Positions 15,224 through 23,756 of a stretch of DNA of 64,000 nucleotides are shown here, one piece after another. The notes beneath the pieces were generated by a model. The model saw only the letters and a list, made by a program, of their open reading frames with translations. It was not told where the DNA came from and ran no database searches. Position numbers and translations under genes: made by a program. Source of the stretch: G963708325 sp963708325 (GTDB lineage: Bacteria; Actinomycetota; Thermoleophilia; Solirubrobacterales; 70-9); the NCBI GenBank assembly GCA_963708325.1, contig OY970203.1, forward strand, positions 1,550,001-1,614,000, given 5' to 3'. Every line of letters starts with the position of its first letter. Position 1 is the first letter of the stretch.

Positions 15224-15234
15224 GCTATAGCCCC
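15162..15234 (-). tRNA. tRNA-Ala(CGC), integration site
   Basis: The minus strand folds as a full 73-base cloverleaf: 7-bp acceptor stem including the G3-U70 wobble that marks alanine tRNAs, a D arm, an anticodon stem with loop ATCGCAC (anticodon CGC), a five-base variable loop, a T arm with TTCGAGT, and discriminator A73. CCA is not encoded. Its 3' end faces the mobile element and is overlapped by the last codons of the recombinase. The gene is intact. Confidence 0.97.
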
Positions 15235-15359
15235 GAGAGCGCGCCCCCGGCTGGGCCGGGCCGCGCACGGCAAGGATACGAGGTCGCCGGGGCGAAGTCC
15301 GCCTGCAAGCCCGTGCCCGGGTCGTTCCGACCTGGGCGTATCTTGGTATCGAGTCGTTC

Positions 15360-16697
15360 GTGAGCTTTCGCACGCGCCTGAGCCTGTTCTTCGTCCTGAT
15401 CGTCGTCGTGCCGATGGTTGCGCTCGTCTTCCTGCTCGTCCAGGTCAGCGACGATTCCAAGACCGGGAAGGCGGACGCGCGGCTCGCCGCGGGGGTGGGG
15501 ACGGGGCTCACCCTGTATCGCGACTACGCGGCCGACTCGCGCGGCGCGGCGCGGCGGCTGGCGTCGGACCCGTCTTTGGGCGCCGCCATCGCCGCCGGCG
15601 ATCCAGCCCGCGCGGCCGCCGCCGCACGGCGTGTCGCCGCCGCGACCGGGGCGTCGTTCCTGCGGATCACCGGCAGCGACGGCCGCGTGCTCGCCGTCGC
15701 CGGCTCCGGACGTCCGATCGGCGTCGCCCGGGTCGTCATACGGGGGCCTCGCGGCCGGCTGGGCACGCTGCTGGCGTCCGCTCACACGGCGGCGGCGTAC
15801 GCCCATGCCGTGCGGCGCCTCAGCGGACGGCCGGCGGTCGTGTTGCGCTCCGGCCGCACGATCGCGGCCACGGCTTCCGTCGATTCGCGCACGCTGCCCG
15901 CCGCCGGGCGGTCGGCCGAGGTGACGGCTGCGCACGGCGCCGAGTACAGGGCCCGGACGGTGTCGCTGGGTGACGCCCGCGGCGGCACCGCGCTGGTCCT
16001 GCTGGGCCCGCCGGGCGCAGGCGGCTTCGAGATCCGGCCCGCCGTCGCCGTCGGGCTCGCGGCGTTCTTCGCCCTCGCCTTCGCGCTCACGTTCGCGTTG
16101 ATGCGTTCGCTCGGCGGTCAGCACGAGGAGGTAAGCGAGCAGGCGGCGACGGATGTGCTCACGGGGCTCGCCAACAGGCGCCGTTTTCGCGAGCTGCTCG
16201 CCAAGGAGGCCGAGCGCTCGCGTCGCTTCGGGCGCCCCGTGTCGCTGCTGATGATCGACATCGACGACTTCAAGCGGGTGAACGACGCGCACGGCCATCC
16301 CCAGGGGGACGAGGTCCTGCGCATGGTCGGCCGCCTGCTCTCGAGCGAGTCCCGCGAGATCGACGAGGCCGCCCGCTACGGGGGCGAGGAACTCGCCGTG
16401 ATCCTCCCCGAGACCGGCCCGAGCGGCGCGCACGAGGTCGCGGAGCGGATTCGCGGGCAGATCGAGCGCGCCGGCGTGCCGCTGCTGCACGGCAAGGGTG
16501 AGCTGACGATCACCGCCAGCGTTGGCACGGCGTCCATCCCCGAGTCCGCCGACGGCGCCGAAGCCCTGGTCGCCGCCGCCGACGATGCTCTTTACAGGGC
16601 CAAGCGCGCAGGCAAGAATCGCACCGAACAGGCCGGCGTGGGAGGGTCTCGTCGGGCGAAAACGGACGTAGGGACTCCCGCGCGGACGGCGAAATAA
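15360..16697 (+). CDS. Membrane-anchored diguanylate cyclase (GGDEF)
   Basis: About 445 residues from a GTG start. A transmembrane helix near residues 9-28 and another near 225-247 flank an Ala-rich periplasmic sensor region of roughly 195 residues. The GGDEF domain starts at DVLTGLANRRRF (about 265), has DIDDFKRVNDAHGHPQGDEVL, and carries RYGGEELAVILPE, so GGEEL replaces GGDEF, a common active variant. An REID sequence five residues before GGEEL matches the inhibitory I-site (RxxD), implying product feedback. It should make cyclic di-GMP in response to an external signal. It is the first chromosomal gene after the tRNA. Confidence 0.9.
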   Translation: MSFRTRLSLFFVLIVVVPMVALVFLLVQVSDDSKTGKADARLAAGVGTGLTLYRDYAADSRGAARRLASDPSLGAAIAAGDPARAAAAARRVAAATGASFLRITGSDGRVLAVAGSGRPIGVARVVIRGPRGRLGTLLASAHTAAAYAHAVRRLSGRPAVVLRSGRTIAATASVDSRTLPAAGRSAEVTAAHGAEYRARTVSLGDARGGTALVLLGPPGAGGFEIRPAVAVGLAAFFALAFALTFALMRSLGGQHEEVSEQAATDVLTGLANRRRFRELLAKEAERSRRFGRPVSLLMIDIDDFKRVNDAHGHPQGDEVLRMVGRLLSSESREIDEAARYGGEELAVILPETGPSGAHEVAERIRGQIERAGVPLLHGKGELTITASVGTASIPESADGAEALVAAADDALYRAKRAGKNRTEQAGVGGSRRAKTDVGTPARTAK

Positions 16698-16766
16698 GGC
16701 GTGAGCGACGTGATCTGGCGGGTGCCTCGTGCGCCGGTCTTTGCGAAGCTTTGACCCTGGAGAGAC

Positions 16767-17825
16767 ATGGGGATCCTTGACGAAGCGATTCGAGAGCACC
16801 TCGACCTGAAGCGCAAGCACGGAGCGAGGGAGGCCGACGTGCGCGACCTCGAGCAGGAGGCCTTCGGTCCCGCCACCCGTCCGGGCGAGCCGGACTTCGG
16901 CGAGCCGTCCGCAGAGGCCCCGGCAGAGGAGGCGACCCGGTTGATGGAGCCCTCCGATGCCACGCATGCCCAGGCGCCCGCGCCTCCCGCGGACGCGGCG
17001 TTCGCCGAGCCGCAGGTCGCCGAGCATCCGGTTCAGGAGCAGCCCGTCGCCGAGCCGCCCGTCGAGCAGCCCGCGCCCGCGCCGCCCGAGCCGGAGCAGC
17101 ACGTCGAGCCCGCCCCTGCCGTCGAGGAGCCGCCGCAGCCCGCCGCCCTCGATGTCCCCGTCGAGGCGAGCGACGAGGCGTCGCTGCCACCCGAGCCCGA
17201 GGCCCTCGAGCCGCATCCCGAGGCCCTGCCCGAGCAACCCGATGCCCTCGAGATGGTGCCCCCGCCGGAGCCGCTCGAGCCCGTTCCGTCGCCCGAGCCG
17301 CTACAACCCGGGCCCGAGGAGCCGACCCCGCCTCCCGCCCAGCCGGAGCCGCCCACCCCCGAGCCGCGCCCGCTCGAGCCGGTGCCCGAGCCGGAGCCGC
17401 TGCCGCCTGAGCCCGCGGAGCCGCCTGCGCCTGCCGCGTACGCGCCCGAGCCCGGCGCCGAGCTTGCGCCGACCGAGTTCTACGACTTCGCGGAGGACGA
17501 GCCGGGATCGCCCGCTCCGCCGCCATCGGAGCCGGAGCGGTTCGAGGAGCTCGAGCCCGAGGACTACGCCGAGCCCGAGCCCGGCCTGCGCGAGGCGACC
17601 GACGAGGCGCCGGCCGTGCCGCGGGAGGACGAGGTCTTCGAGGAGGAAGAGGAGGAGCAGGTCTTCGAGGACACGGAAGAGGAGCCGCTTCCCGAGCCGG
17701 AGCACGAGGTCGAGGACGAGGAGGATGTGCTGGAAGAGACGCCCGACTTCCTCCAGGACACGCCCGAGCATGACCGGCTCTGGTTCGAGCAGCGCCCTCC
17801 GAAGGACTTCGACTTCGACGACTGA
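16767..17825 (+). CDS. Acidic Pro/Glu-rich low-complexity protein (352 aa)
   Basis: GGAGAG lies just before the ATG. The first 35 residues are an ordinary amphipathic helix (MGILDEAIREHLDLKRKHGA), and a Glu/Asp tail ends in FDFDD. Between them are some 250 residues of repeated Pro-Glu-Pro units (PEPEP, EPLEPVP, PEPLPPEP), almost surely disordered. There is no signal peptide, so it is probably cytoplasmic. Many unrelated minus-strand frames in this stretch are artefacts of the low-complexity DNA. It is followed by a GC-rich hairpin terminator. A structural, scaffolding or membrane-associated role is possible; I cannot name a function. Confidence 0.7.
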   Translation: MGILDEAIREHLDLKRKHGAREADVRDLEQEAFGPATRPGEPDFGEPSAEAPAEEATRLMEPSDATHAQAPAPPADAAFAEPQVAEHPVQEQPVAEPPVEQPAPAPPEPEQHVEPAPAVEEPPQPAALDVPVEASDEASLPPEPEALEPHPEALPEQPDALEMVPPPEPLEPVPSPEPLQPGPEEPTPPPAQPEPPTPEPRPLEPVPEPEPLPPEPAEPPAPAAYAPEPGAELAPTEFYDFAEDEPGSPAPPPSEPERFEELEPEDYAEPEPGLREATDEAPAVPREDEVFEEEEEEQVFEDTEEEPLPEPEHEVEDEEDVLEETPDFLQDTPEHDRLWFEQRPPKDFDFDD

Positions 17826-17858
17826 TCCGCGGCGACGGGCGGCCGCCGACCAAGAAAG

Positions 17859-17892
17859 AGGCCCCGCGTGCGCGGGGCCCCTTCCTTGGCGT
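17859..17892 (+). terminator. GC-rich hairpin after the acidic protein gene
   Basis: A perfect inverted repeat, GGCCCCGCG (17860-17868) and CGCGGGGCC (17871-17879), with a 2-base centre, followed by a CT-rich stretch (CCTTCCTTGG). It lies 34 bases after the stop of the acidic protein and in the space shared with the convergent glutamate dehydrogenase gene. The T-run is weak, so it may act in both directions. Confidence 0.65.
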
Positions 17893-18043
17893 CCTTGCCT
17901 TCCCTGGCAAGCTGAAGATCTCGACGGGCCGGAGACTGTGCTCCCCGGTATGCATCCGAAGGATCGGCCAGCCGGTCGCGTCGCTTGACGCGCCGGGCCG
18001 GCGTTCGAACGAACGTCCAGCGCCGTGTGGTCGGGGAGACGGC

Positions 18044-19402
18044 CTAGACGTAGCCGCGGATGCGAGCGGCGTCGATCACGCGCTCGATTCCGACCAGGTA
18101 GGAGGCCTCGCGCAGGGAGATGCCCTCCTCCTTGGCCCGCGCCGAGCACTCGCGATAGGCGCGGCGCATGATCGTGCCGAGCTTGTCGTTGACCTCGCGC
18201 TCTTCCCAGCGGAAGTGCTGGAGGTTCTGCACCCACTCGAAGTAGGAGACGACGACGCCTCCGGCGTTGGCCATCACGTCGGGGATGATCTGGATGCCCT
18301 TGTCGTGAAGGATCCCGTCGGCGTGCGGGGTCGTGGGACTGTTCGCTCCCTCGACGATCAGCTTGCAGTTGATCCGGTCCGCGTTGCCTTCGTGGATCAT
18401 CCCGCCCAGCGCAGCCGGGATCAGGACGTCGCATTCGATCTCCATCAGCTCGTCGGGGGGGATCGACTCGCCCTCCTCGTACTCCGCCAGCTTGCCGCCC
18501 TGCTCGACGAAGTCGTGCAGCTTGACCGCGTCGATGCCGGCGTCGTTGCGCAGCGCGCCGTGGGCGTCGGAGACGCCGATCAGGCGGCAGCCGAGCTGCT
18601 GCATGATCCGCGCCGCCCAGGAGCCGACGTTGCCGAAGCCCTGCACGACGAACGTCGTCTCCGCCGGGCTGAGCCCGATCTGGGGAGCCGCCTCGCGGAA
18701 CATGTAGACGCAGCCACGCCCGGTGGCAGCCTCACGCCCGTAGGAGCCCTCCAGGGCGATCGGCTTGCCGGTGACGATCGCCGGCGTGTGGCCGTGCAGC
18801 TTCCCGTACTCGTCCATCATCCAGGCCATCACCTGGGCGTTGGTGTTGATGTCCGGCGCCGGGATGTCCCGGGTGGGGCCGAGCACCTTCTCGATCTTGT
18901 CGAGGAAGGAGCGGGCGATCCGCTGCACCTCTCCCGGCTCGAGCTCGTCGGCCGGGCAGTTGACCCCGCCCTTGGCGCCGCCGTACGGCACGCCCGCGAT
19001 TGCGGTCTTCCATGTCATCAGCGACGCCAGCGCCCGCACCTCGTCCACGTCCACCTCGGGGTGAAAGCGGATGCCGCCCTTGTACGGGCCCCGCGCCCCG
19101 TTGTGCTGGATCCGGTAGCCGGAGAAGACGTGGATCTTCCCGTCGGAGAGCTTCACCGGGATCTGCACCGTGACCTCGCGGTAGGGGGTCCAGAAGACCG
19201 TGCGCAGGTCGTCGGGCAGCTTCAGGCGGTCGGCGGCGAGGTCGAAGTAGAAGCGGACGATGTCGAGGTTGGAGACCTCGGCGCGCTGCCCGGGCTTCGG
19301 CTGCCCGGCGGCCATCGCCTTCTCCTTGGCCTCGTCCACGGCGGGCGCGGACTTGTCCGTCTGCTCGCGCTCGCCGACGCCGGTCGCCGCCTTGGTCGCC
19401 AT
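18044..19402 (-). CDS. gdhA: Glutamate dehydrogenase (Glu/Leu/Phe/Val dehydrogenase family)
   Basis: 452 residues, normal for a hexameric dehydrogenase with an N-terminal extension of about 40 residues (Ala/Lys/Glu-rich). Visible blocks are the substrate-binding RGPYKGGIRFHPEV, the catalytic-lysine region VPYGGAKGGVNC, DIPAPDINTNAQVMAWMMDEY, and the Rossmann nucleotide site VVQGFGNVGSWAA. NPPTT-like NSPTTP and the VMANAGGVVVSYFEWVQN block are also present. It interconverts glutamate and 2-oxoglutarate plus ammonia. The coenzyme (NAD or NADP) is not settled by the sequence I can read. It is a single gene read away from tRNA-Ala(UGC). Confidence 0.93.
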   Translation of the reverse strand: MATKAATGVGEREQTDKSAPAVDEAKEKAMAAGQPKPGQRAEVSNLDIVRFYFDLAADRLKLPDDLRTVFWTPYREVTVQIPVKLSDGKIHVFSGYRIQHNGARGPYKGGIRFHPEVDVDEVRALASLMTWKTAIAGVPYGGAKGGVNCPADELEPGEVQRIARSFLDKIEKVLGPTRDIPAPDINTNAQVMAWMMDEYGKLHGHTPAIVTGKPIALEGSYGREAATGRGCVYMFREAAPQIGLSPAETTFVVQGFGNVGSWAARIMQQLGCRLIGVSDAHGALRNDAGIDAVKLHDFVEQGGKLAEYEEGESIPPDELMEIECDVLIPAALGGMIHEGNADRINCKLIVEGANSPTTPHADGILHDKGIQIIPDVMANAGGVVVSYFEWVQNLQHFRWEEREVNDKLGTIMRRAYRECSARAKEEGISLREASYLVGIERVIDAARIRGYV

Positions 19403-19516
19403 CTGATCCTCTCGTTACCCGCTGTCTGCGCGCCCAGTCTCTCACAGCGGCGTGGAGGGCGGAGCGGTTGTGGCGACGCTCAAGTGCCCGTCCTGCCGAC
19501 CTAGAATGGGCCGGGC

Positions 19517-19589
19517 GGGGCCATAGCTCAGCTGGAAGAGCGCCGCCTTTGCAAGGCGGAGGTCGCGGGTTCGAATCCCGCTGGCTCCA
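19517..19589 (+). tRNA. tRNA-Ala(UGC)
   Basis: A 73-base cloverleaf with GGGGCCA/TGGCTCC acceptor arms (G3-U70 wobble), anticodon loop TTTGCAA (anticodon TGC), T loop TTCGAAT and A73. CCA is not encoded. A TAGAAT -10-like box lies at 19502-19507, ten bases upstream. It is the second alanine tRNA in about 4.3 kb. Confidence 0.97.
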
Positions 19590-19725
19590 TCGCGTACTTG
19601 CTTGCTTCTGCTGCGGGAGTCGCCCGCCGGGCTTCTGCTTATCGTCCAACTCAGGGCACGTGGTGAGGCAGCCGAGACTTGCGCTTGTGACCGAACACGA
19701 GCTCCCGAAGCCCTCCGCGCTCGCG

Positions 19726-20808
19726 CTAGCCCTCGTGTGCGGCGATCTGGTTCGCGACGTATTCCGCGTCCCGGCCGGCGCCCAGGATCAGCATCGAGCT
19801 GAACGAATACTGGAACGCGAGCCCGGTGAAGTAGAGGCCCGGCGCCGCCGCGACGACACCTCGTTCCTCCAGCGGCCAGCAGTCGTCGCCGATCACCGGC
19901 GGCTCGATCCAGCCGAAGTCCTGCTTGAACCCGGTGCACCAGATCACGTTGGCGGTGTCGACGACGGCGCCGTCGTCGAGCTCGGGCTTGCCGTCGCGGG
20001 CGCCGACCACGCGGGCGGTGGTTCGCTCGACGCCGACGGCCTCGAGGTCCGCGCGCTTGAACCGCAGCAACGGACCGCCGTGCGAGCGGATCTTGGGCCG
20101 CATCTTTCGCCCGATCGGCGTTCGCAGCGTCAGCACCCTGCGCGCGAGGAGCGACATCACCCGCCAGCCCACCGCGCGGAACCCGCGCCCCTCGATGTCG
20201 AACGGCACCTGGCCGGTGTCGCGGCCGCAGAGGATCGTCCGGTGCGCGCCCGCGACGTCGATCGCGACGTCCGCGCCCGAATGGGCGGCGCCGACGACGA
20301 GAGCCGGGCCGTCCCTGAGCTGTCCGGGGTTCTTGTAATCGCTCGAGTGAAGCTGGACGATCTCCGGGTCGAGGTCGGCGGCGACCTCCGGCGTGAACGG
20401 GCGCCCGAAGGTACCGGTCGCGACGACCACGTTCTCGGCTTCGAGCCGCCGGTCGCCGCAGTCGACGACGTAGCCGCTGCCGTTCGGAGACACCCGCTCG
20501 ACCCTAGCGCCGCCCCGGACCGGGAGCTCGAACGCGCTCGCGTACCCCTCTAGGTAGTCGGCCATCTCGTCCTTGGTCGGGAAGGTCCAGGCGGGCGCCG
20601 GGAACGCCATCCCGGGCAAGCCGTCGAGGCGGGCGGGGCTGTAGAGCCGCAGCGAGTCGTAATGGCGCCGCCAGTTGTCGCCCACGCGTTCCTGGTCGTC
20701 GAGGATCAGGAACGGGCGGTCGCGCTTTGCCAAGTGGTGCCCGACCGCGAGCCCCGCCTGGCCCGCGCCGACGATGACTGTCTCGGTGCGTTCGGTGGCG
20801 GCGCTCAC
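19726..20808 (-). CDS. Flavin-dependent monooxygenase-like oxidoreductase
   Basis: 360 residues. An N-terminal FAD-binding Rossmann motif (VIVGAGQAGLAVGHHLAKR) and a second nucleotide motif (ALVVGAAHSGADVAIDVA) flank DDQERVGDNWRRHYDSLRLYSPARLDGLPGM, as in the YUCCA/CzcO-like flavin-containing monooxygenase group. VVVATGTFGRPF is the typical ATG hinge. It would use NADPH and oxygen on an unknown substrate. Its start overlaps the stop of the upstream cupin gene by 4 bases (ATGA), so the two are cotranscribed and probably act together. Confidence 0.85.
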   Translation of the reverse strand: MSAATERTETVIVGAGQAGLAVGHHLAKRDRPFLILDDQERVGDNWRRHYDSLRLYSPARLDGLPGMAFPAPAWTFPTKDEMADYLEGYASAFELPVRGGARVERVSPNGSGYVVDCGDRRLEAENVVVATGTFGRPFTPEVAADLDPEIVQLHSSDYKNPGQLRDGPALVVGAAHSGADVAIDVAGAHRTILCGRDTGQVPFDIEGRGFRAVGWRVMSLLARRVLTLRTPIGRKMRPKIRSHGGPLLRFKRADLEAVGVERTTARVVGARDGKPELDDGAVVDTANVIWCTGFKQDFGWIEPPVIGDDCWPLEERGVVAAAPGLYFTGLAFQYSFSSMLILGAGRDAEYVANQIAAHEG

Positions 20809-21188
20809 GATGTGACCTCCGCCACCTTGACGTTCTCCATGACCACGCCGATCGTCTCGCGCAACCCTTCGGTCGGGCTGAACTCGACGATCTCGGCGCC
20901 GGCGTAATGGACCGGGGTGTGCCCCGGCGGGACGTAGTAGGCGTCGCCGGCGACGTACGTTTCCTCCGTGTCCGCGAACCGGAAGGTGATCATTCCCTCA
21001 AGGACGTACCCCCAGCGCGGCACCTGACAGCGATCCTCGGGAAGGCCGCGGAACAGGCCGGCCCAGTCGGCGTCCGCAGTGTGCGACTCAAAGCACACCG
21101 AGTAGCCGCCGTCGAGATGCTCCGTGCGGACCTCGAACCCGTCCAGTGCAACGCTCTCGGACGCTGTGTCTCTCGATACCTTCGGCAT
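20805..21188 (-). CDS. Cupin-fold protein
   Basis: 127 residues with a single cupin barrel. YVLEGMITFRFADTEETYVAGDAYYVPPGHTPVHYAGAEIVEFSP matches the two cupin motifs, with metal-ligand candidates in GHTPVH. No signal peptide. GGAGG precedes the ATG. It is the first gene of a two-gene unit with the flavin monooxygenase. Roles of such cupins range from small-molecule binding to isomerase or dioxygenase activity; none can be chosen here. Confidence 0.75.
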   Translation of the reverse strand: MPKVSRDTASESVALDGFEVRTEHLDGGYSVCFESHTADADWAGLFRGLPEDRCQVPRWGYVLEGMITFRFADTEETYVAGDAYYVPPGHTPVHYAGAEIVEFSPTEGLRETIGVVMENVKVAEVTS

Positions 21189-21325
21189 CGCGTGCCTCCT
21201 TTGCTCGTGGCGCCCGCCAACCGGGCACTCGACGTGAAGCTAAGCCCGCCGACGGCGCCCGCGCATCGGCTGAAACACCCAACTTCCGGCGACCGGCGGA
21301 GTGAGTGATTCCACCCATACGTGGA

Positions 21326-22963
21326 TCAGACGAGCTCGTGCTCGTACGCGAACGCGGTGGCCGCGGAGCGGGAGGACACACCGAGCTTCGTGAAGATGTT
21401 GCTTACGTGGCGCTCGACCGTCCGCTCGCTGAGGACGAGCTCGGAGGCGATCGCCTTGTTGGTCTGACCGGCGGCGACGAGGCGCAGGACCTCGAGCTCG
21501 CGGGCGGTGAGCCCATGGACATCGCGCGGCGCCGAGCGCTTGCTCAGGTCATCGATCTCGGCCAACGCAGGCGCTGCGCCGAGGCCGGCGAATACCTCCC
21601 GCGCAGCGGTGAGCTCCATCGTCGCAGTGTCCTTGTCGCCGAGTGCGCGGCAGCTTCGGGCCACCAGCGCGCGTGCCCGGGCGGCCTCGTACGGCGCGTC
21701 CAGCTCCTGCCAGCCCTGCGCCGCGCGCCGCAGGGCCACCAGCGCCCGCTCGGCGTCGCCCTCGGCGAGGAGCAGCGCTCCGCGCGCCTGCGCCGCAACC
21801 GCATCGAGCATCCCATCCCCGTAGTCGGCGGCGATCCCTCCCAGTTCGTCGCAGGCCGCGTGAGCCTCGTCCACGTCCCCGGTCGCGAGCATGATCTCGA
21901 CGGCTGCCGGAAGGAAGGCGGCGCGGGACGGCCGCTCGCTGGTCTCCACGAGGACGCGACGGATCGAGGCCGCCGCGGCACCTGCCTGCCCCTGGGCGAG
22001 CCGCAACAACGCGAGGCCGGGCTGCGGCTCGCGGCCACGCTGGCTCGCCTCTCGATACGCGTCCTCCGCCGCCGAGAAGTCTCCCCTGAACCGGTGCACT
22101 TCGCCCTGGAGGTAGCTGGCCTCGCCGGCGGCCCGCTGGTTGTTCGCCTGGAGGCAGCGCCCAACCGCCCGCCGGGCCTCCTTGAGGGCCTCGTCCCACG
22201 CGCCTCGCAGCGCCATGATCTCGGTGCGGTGCACACGGCAACGGCCCGTGAAGGCCACCATGTCGGGCTGCTCTTCGCACCACTGCTTGAGCGCGGCGGT
22301 CCACTCGGCCGCCCGCCGCAGCTCGTAGGCCGCCTGGCAGCCGAGGATCACGCCGCAGTAGACGATGCCGCTCGGGATCGGCGAGAGCTCCCCGGTCGAG
22401 ACCGCGACCATCGCCTCGTCCAGGAACCGAAGGCCTTCCTGCACCTCGCCGCTCTTGATCAAGAGATGACCCTGCTGATGGCCGGCAAGGGCTACGAGGT
22501 CCGGGTCACCGAGGCGCTCGCCGATCCGGATCGCCTCGGCCGCCACCGCGATCGCGCCCTCGATGTCGCCCTGCGCTTCGCGCTGGAACATCCCCGGGAT
22601 CAGGAGGTACCCCCGCTCGACGCATTCACCGCCCTCGTGATCCACGAGGCGCTGCGCTCGTCCGATCCAGCCGCCCGCGCGCCCCATCTCCCCCTCCTGG
22701 ACGAGGTTGATGCCCACCCAGAACGCGCAGCGGGCCGCGGGCAGCGCTTCACCGGCGTTCAGGTGGGCCTGGTGGGCGCGCTCGAGCGCGTCGTAGAAGT
22801 CGTTGTGACGGCCGAGCATGTAGGCGGCGACTGACAAGAGCTCGAGATCGCCGGCTGACAGGGTCGCGTTTCGATCAGCGGCCGACAGCGCCGCATAGGC
22901 GTCGCTCCACGCCCGATCTGCGTAGAACTCGCGGCCTCGTTCGACCTCGGCGAGAGCGTCCAA
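21326..22963 (-). CDS. TPR-containing LuxR-family transcription regulator
   Basis: 545 residues. Most of the protein is a run of helical TPR-like repeats (AYMLGRHNDFYDALERAHQAHLNAG, AAEDAYREASQRGREPQPGLALLRLAQGQAG and others). The last 65 residues are a LuxR-type helix-turn-helix (LTARELEVLRLVAAGQTNKAIASELVLSERTVERHVSNIFTKLGVSSRSAATAFAYEH). There is no N-terminal ATPase or receiver domain, so the signal probably enters through the repeats. The open frame begins at a TTG (22963) with no Shine-Dalgarno, so the true start may lie inside. The flavin monooxygenase-cupin pair just downstream on the same strand is a plausible target, though this is only by position. Confidence 0.85.
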   Translation of the reverse strand: MDALAEVERGREFYADRAWSDAYAALSAADRNATLSAGDLELLSVAAYMLGRHNDFYDALERAHQAHLNAGEALPAARCAFWVGINLVQEGEMGRAGGWIGRAQRLVDHEGGECVERGYLLIPGMFQREAQGDIEGAIAVAAEAIRIGERLGDPDLVALAGHQQGHLLIKSGEVQEGLRFLDEAMVAVSTGELSPIPSGIVYCGVILGCQAAYELRRAAEWTAALKQWCEEQPDMVAFTGRCRVHRTEIMALRGAWDEALKEARRAVGRCLQANNQRAAGEASYLQGEVHRFRGDFSAAEDAYREASQRGREPQPGLALLRLAQGQAGAAAASIRRVLVETSERPSRAAFLPAAVEIMLATGDVDEAHAACDELGGIAADYGDGMLDAVAAQARGALLLAEGDAERALVALRRAAQGWQELDAPYEAARARALVARSCRALGDKDTATMELTAAREVFAGLGAAPALAEIDDLSKRSAPRDVHGLTARELEVLRLVAAGQTNKAIASELVLSERTVERHVSNIFTKLGVSSRSAATAFAYEHELV

Positions 22964-23323
22964 CTTGTGGTGATTATTGCGCTAGTGTCGCGCCTCTGAG
23001 CAGTACGGGCTCGATCGCTCCGTGGTCCCGCCCCGTGGCCCTTGGTTGCTCGGCTAAACGATCGGCCGGTCGCCCGACCCGACACAATCGCAACGGACGA
23101 AAAGCAGGAGTCGCTACCTGTTCCGGTCGATGAGCCCTCGGAGCTCAAGCATGAATCGAGGGTTCGAAAACCGTCCGGCCAACTCCACCCATTCGCCCAC
23201 TGTTCAAACCAGGGGCTTGTCGGGCACCGGCTTCGACCACCACCACCCATTCGCCGAGGACGCCTGGCGGCGAATCCTCTACTTCTTCCATGAGCTCGTG
23301 GTCGAGCCGCTTACGCTTCGTGC
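22964..23323. other. Intergenic region between the LuxR regulator and the glyoxalase-like gene
   Basis: About 360 bases between divergent genes, so both promoters should lie here. The sequence is less GC-rich near 22964-22990. A short repeated element (CCACCCATTCGCC) occurs at about 23185 and 23246. I see no tRNA, hairpin terminator or convincing ORF; the short frames have poor codon bias. It may include a decayed gene fragment. Confidence 0.45.
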
Positions 23324-23746
23324 ATGGCTTCGCACGGGCCCCTCCTCGCCCTCGACTTCCTCTACATGCCCAGCACCGACCCGGAGGCCGACCTCGGCTA
23401 CTACACCTCCGTGCTCGGGGGGGAGGCCGTGTTCGCGATCGCGGCCTTCGGCGCCCGCGTCGCGCAGGTGCGGGTGGGCGACGGCCCGACGCGGCTGCTC
23501 GTCGCCGACCACCTCGAGGGCGAGGCCCCGGTCCTCGTGTTCCGCGTCGACGACCTGGACGAGGCGGTCGCGGACCTGGAGGGCCGTGGGCTCCAGGTGG
23601 AGGCTCGGTTCGGGATCCCCCACGGGCCGTGCGTGGCGTTTCGCAGCCCCGGAGGTCAGCGGCTCGCCGCCTACGAGCTGACCCGACCCGGAGCCGACGC
23701 CCGTCTCGGCGGGCGCTTCGACTTCGGAGCGCCGCGCTCTGATTGA
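23324..23746 (+). CDS. VOC-superfamily (glyoxalase/bleomycin-resistance-like) protein
   Basis: 140 residues with one vicinal-oxygen-chelate pattern: LDFLYMPSTDPEADLGYYTSVLGGEAVF at the start, VFRVDDLDEAVADLEGRGLQVEARFGIPHGPCVAFRSPGGQRLAAYEL in the second half. Metal-ligand residues are not fully clear, so it could be a lyase, dioxygenase or drug-binding protein. The ATG at 23324 fits the start of the domain. A tiny membrane protein follows 10 bases later on the same strand. Confidence 0.8.
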   Translation: MASHGPLLALDFLYMPSTDPEADLGYYTSVLGGEAVFAIAAFGARVAQVRVGDGPTRLLVADHLEGEAPVLVFRVDDLDEAVADLEGRGLQVEARFGIPHGPCVAFRSPGGQRLAAYELTRPGADARLGGRFDFGAPRSD

Positions 23747-23756
23747 GTACGCCGGG

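Larger units (their letters stand above)
1..15234. mobile_element. Right-hand part of an integrated mobile element (ICE/IME-like) at tRNA-Ala(CGC)
   Basis: This segment carries a large serine recombinase running into tRNA-Ala(CGC), a repressor-protease pair of the ImmR/ImmA type, a VirD4-like coupling ATPase, a replication-relaxation gene and two orphan DNA methyltransferases. From 6528 on all of them read left to right. By eye the composition is less GC-rich than the chromosome right of 15235, most clearly in the first 6 kb and near 12600-12700. The right end is set by the tRNA. I found no second copy of the tRNA 3' end to the left, so the left end is undefined; genes 84-6367 may be cargo or may flank it. 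No relaxase, VirB4 or mating-channel gene is in the window, so self-transfer cannot be claimed from what is visible. Confidence 0.7.

Noticed and set aside
16510..18434. Long minus-strand frames of 400-480 residues over the acidic protein gene
   Set aside because: They are Arg/Pro/Ala-rich shadows of the repetitive Pro-Glu coding strand, with no start signal or motif.
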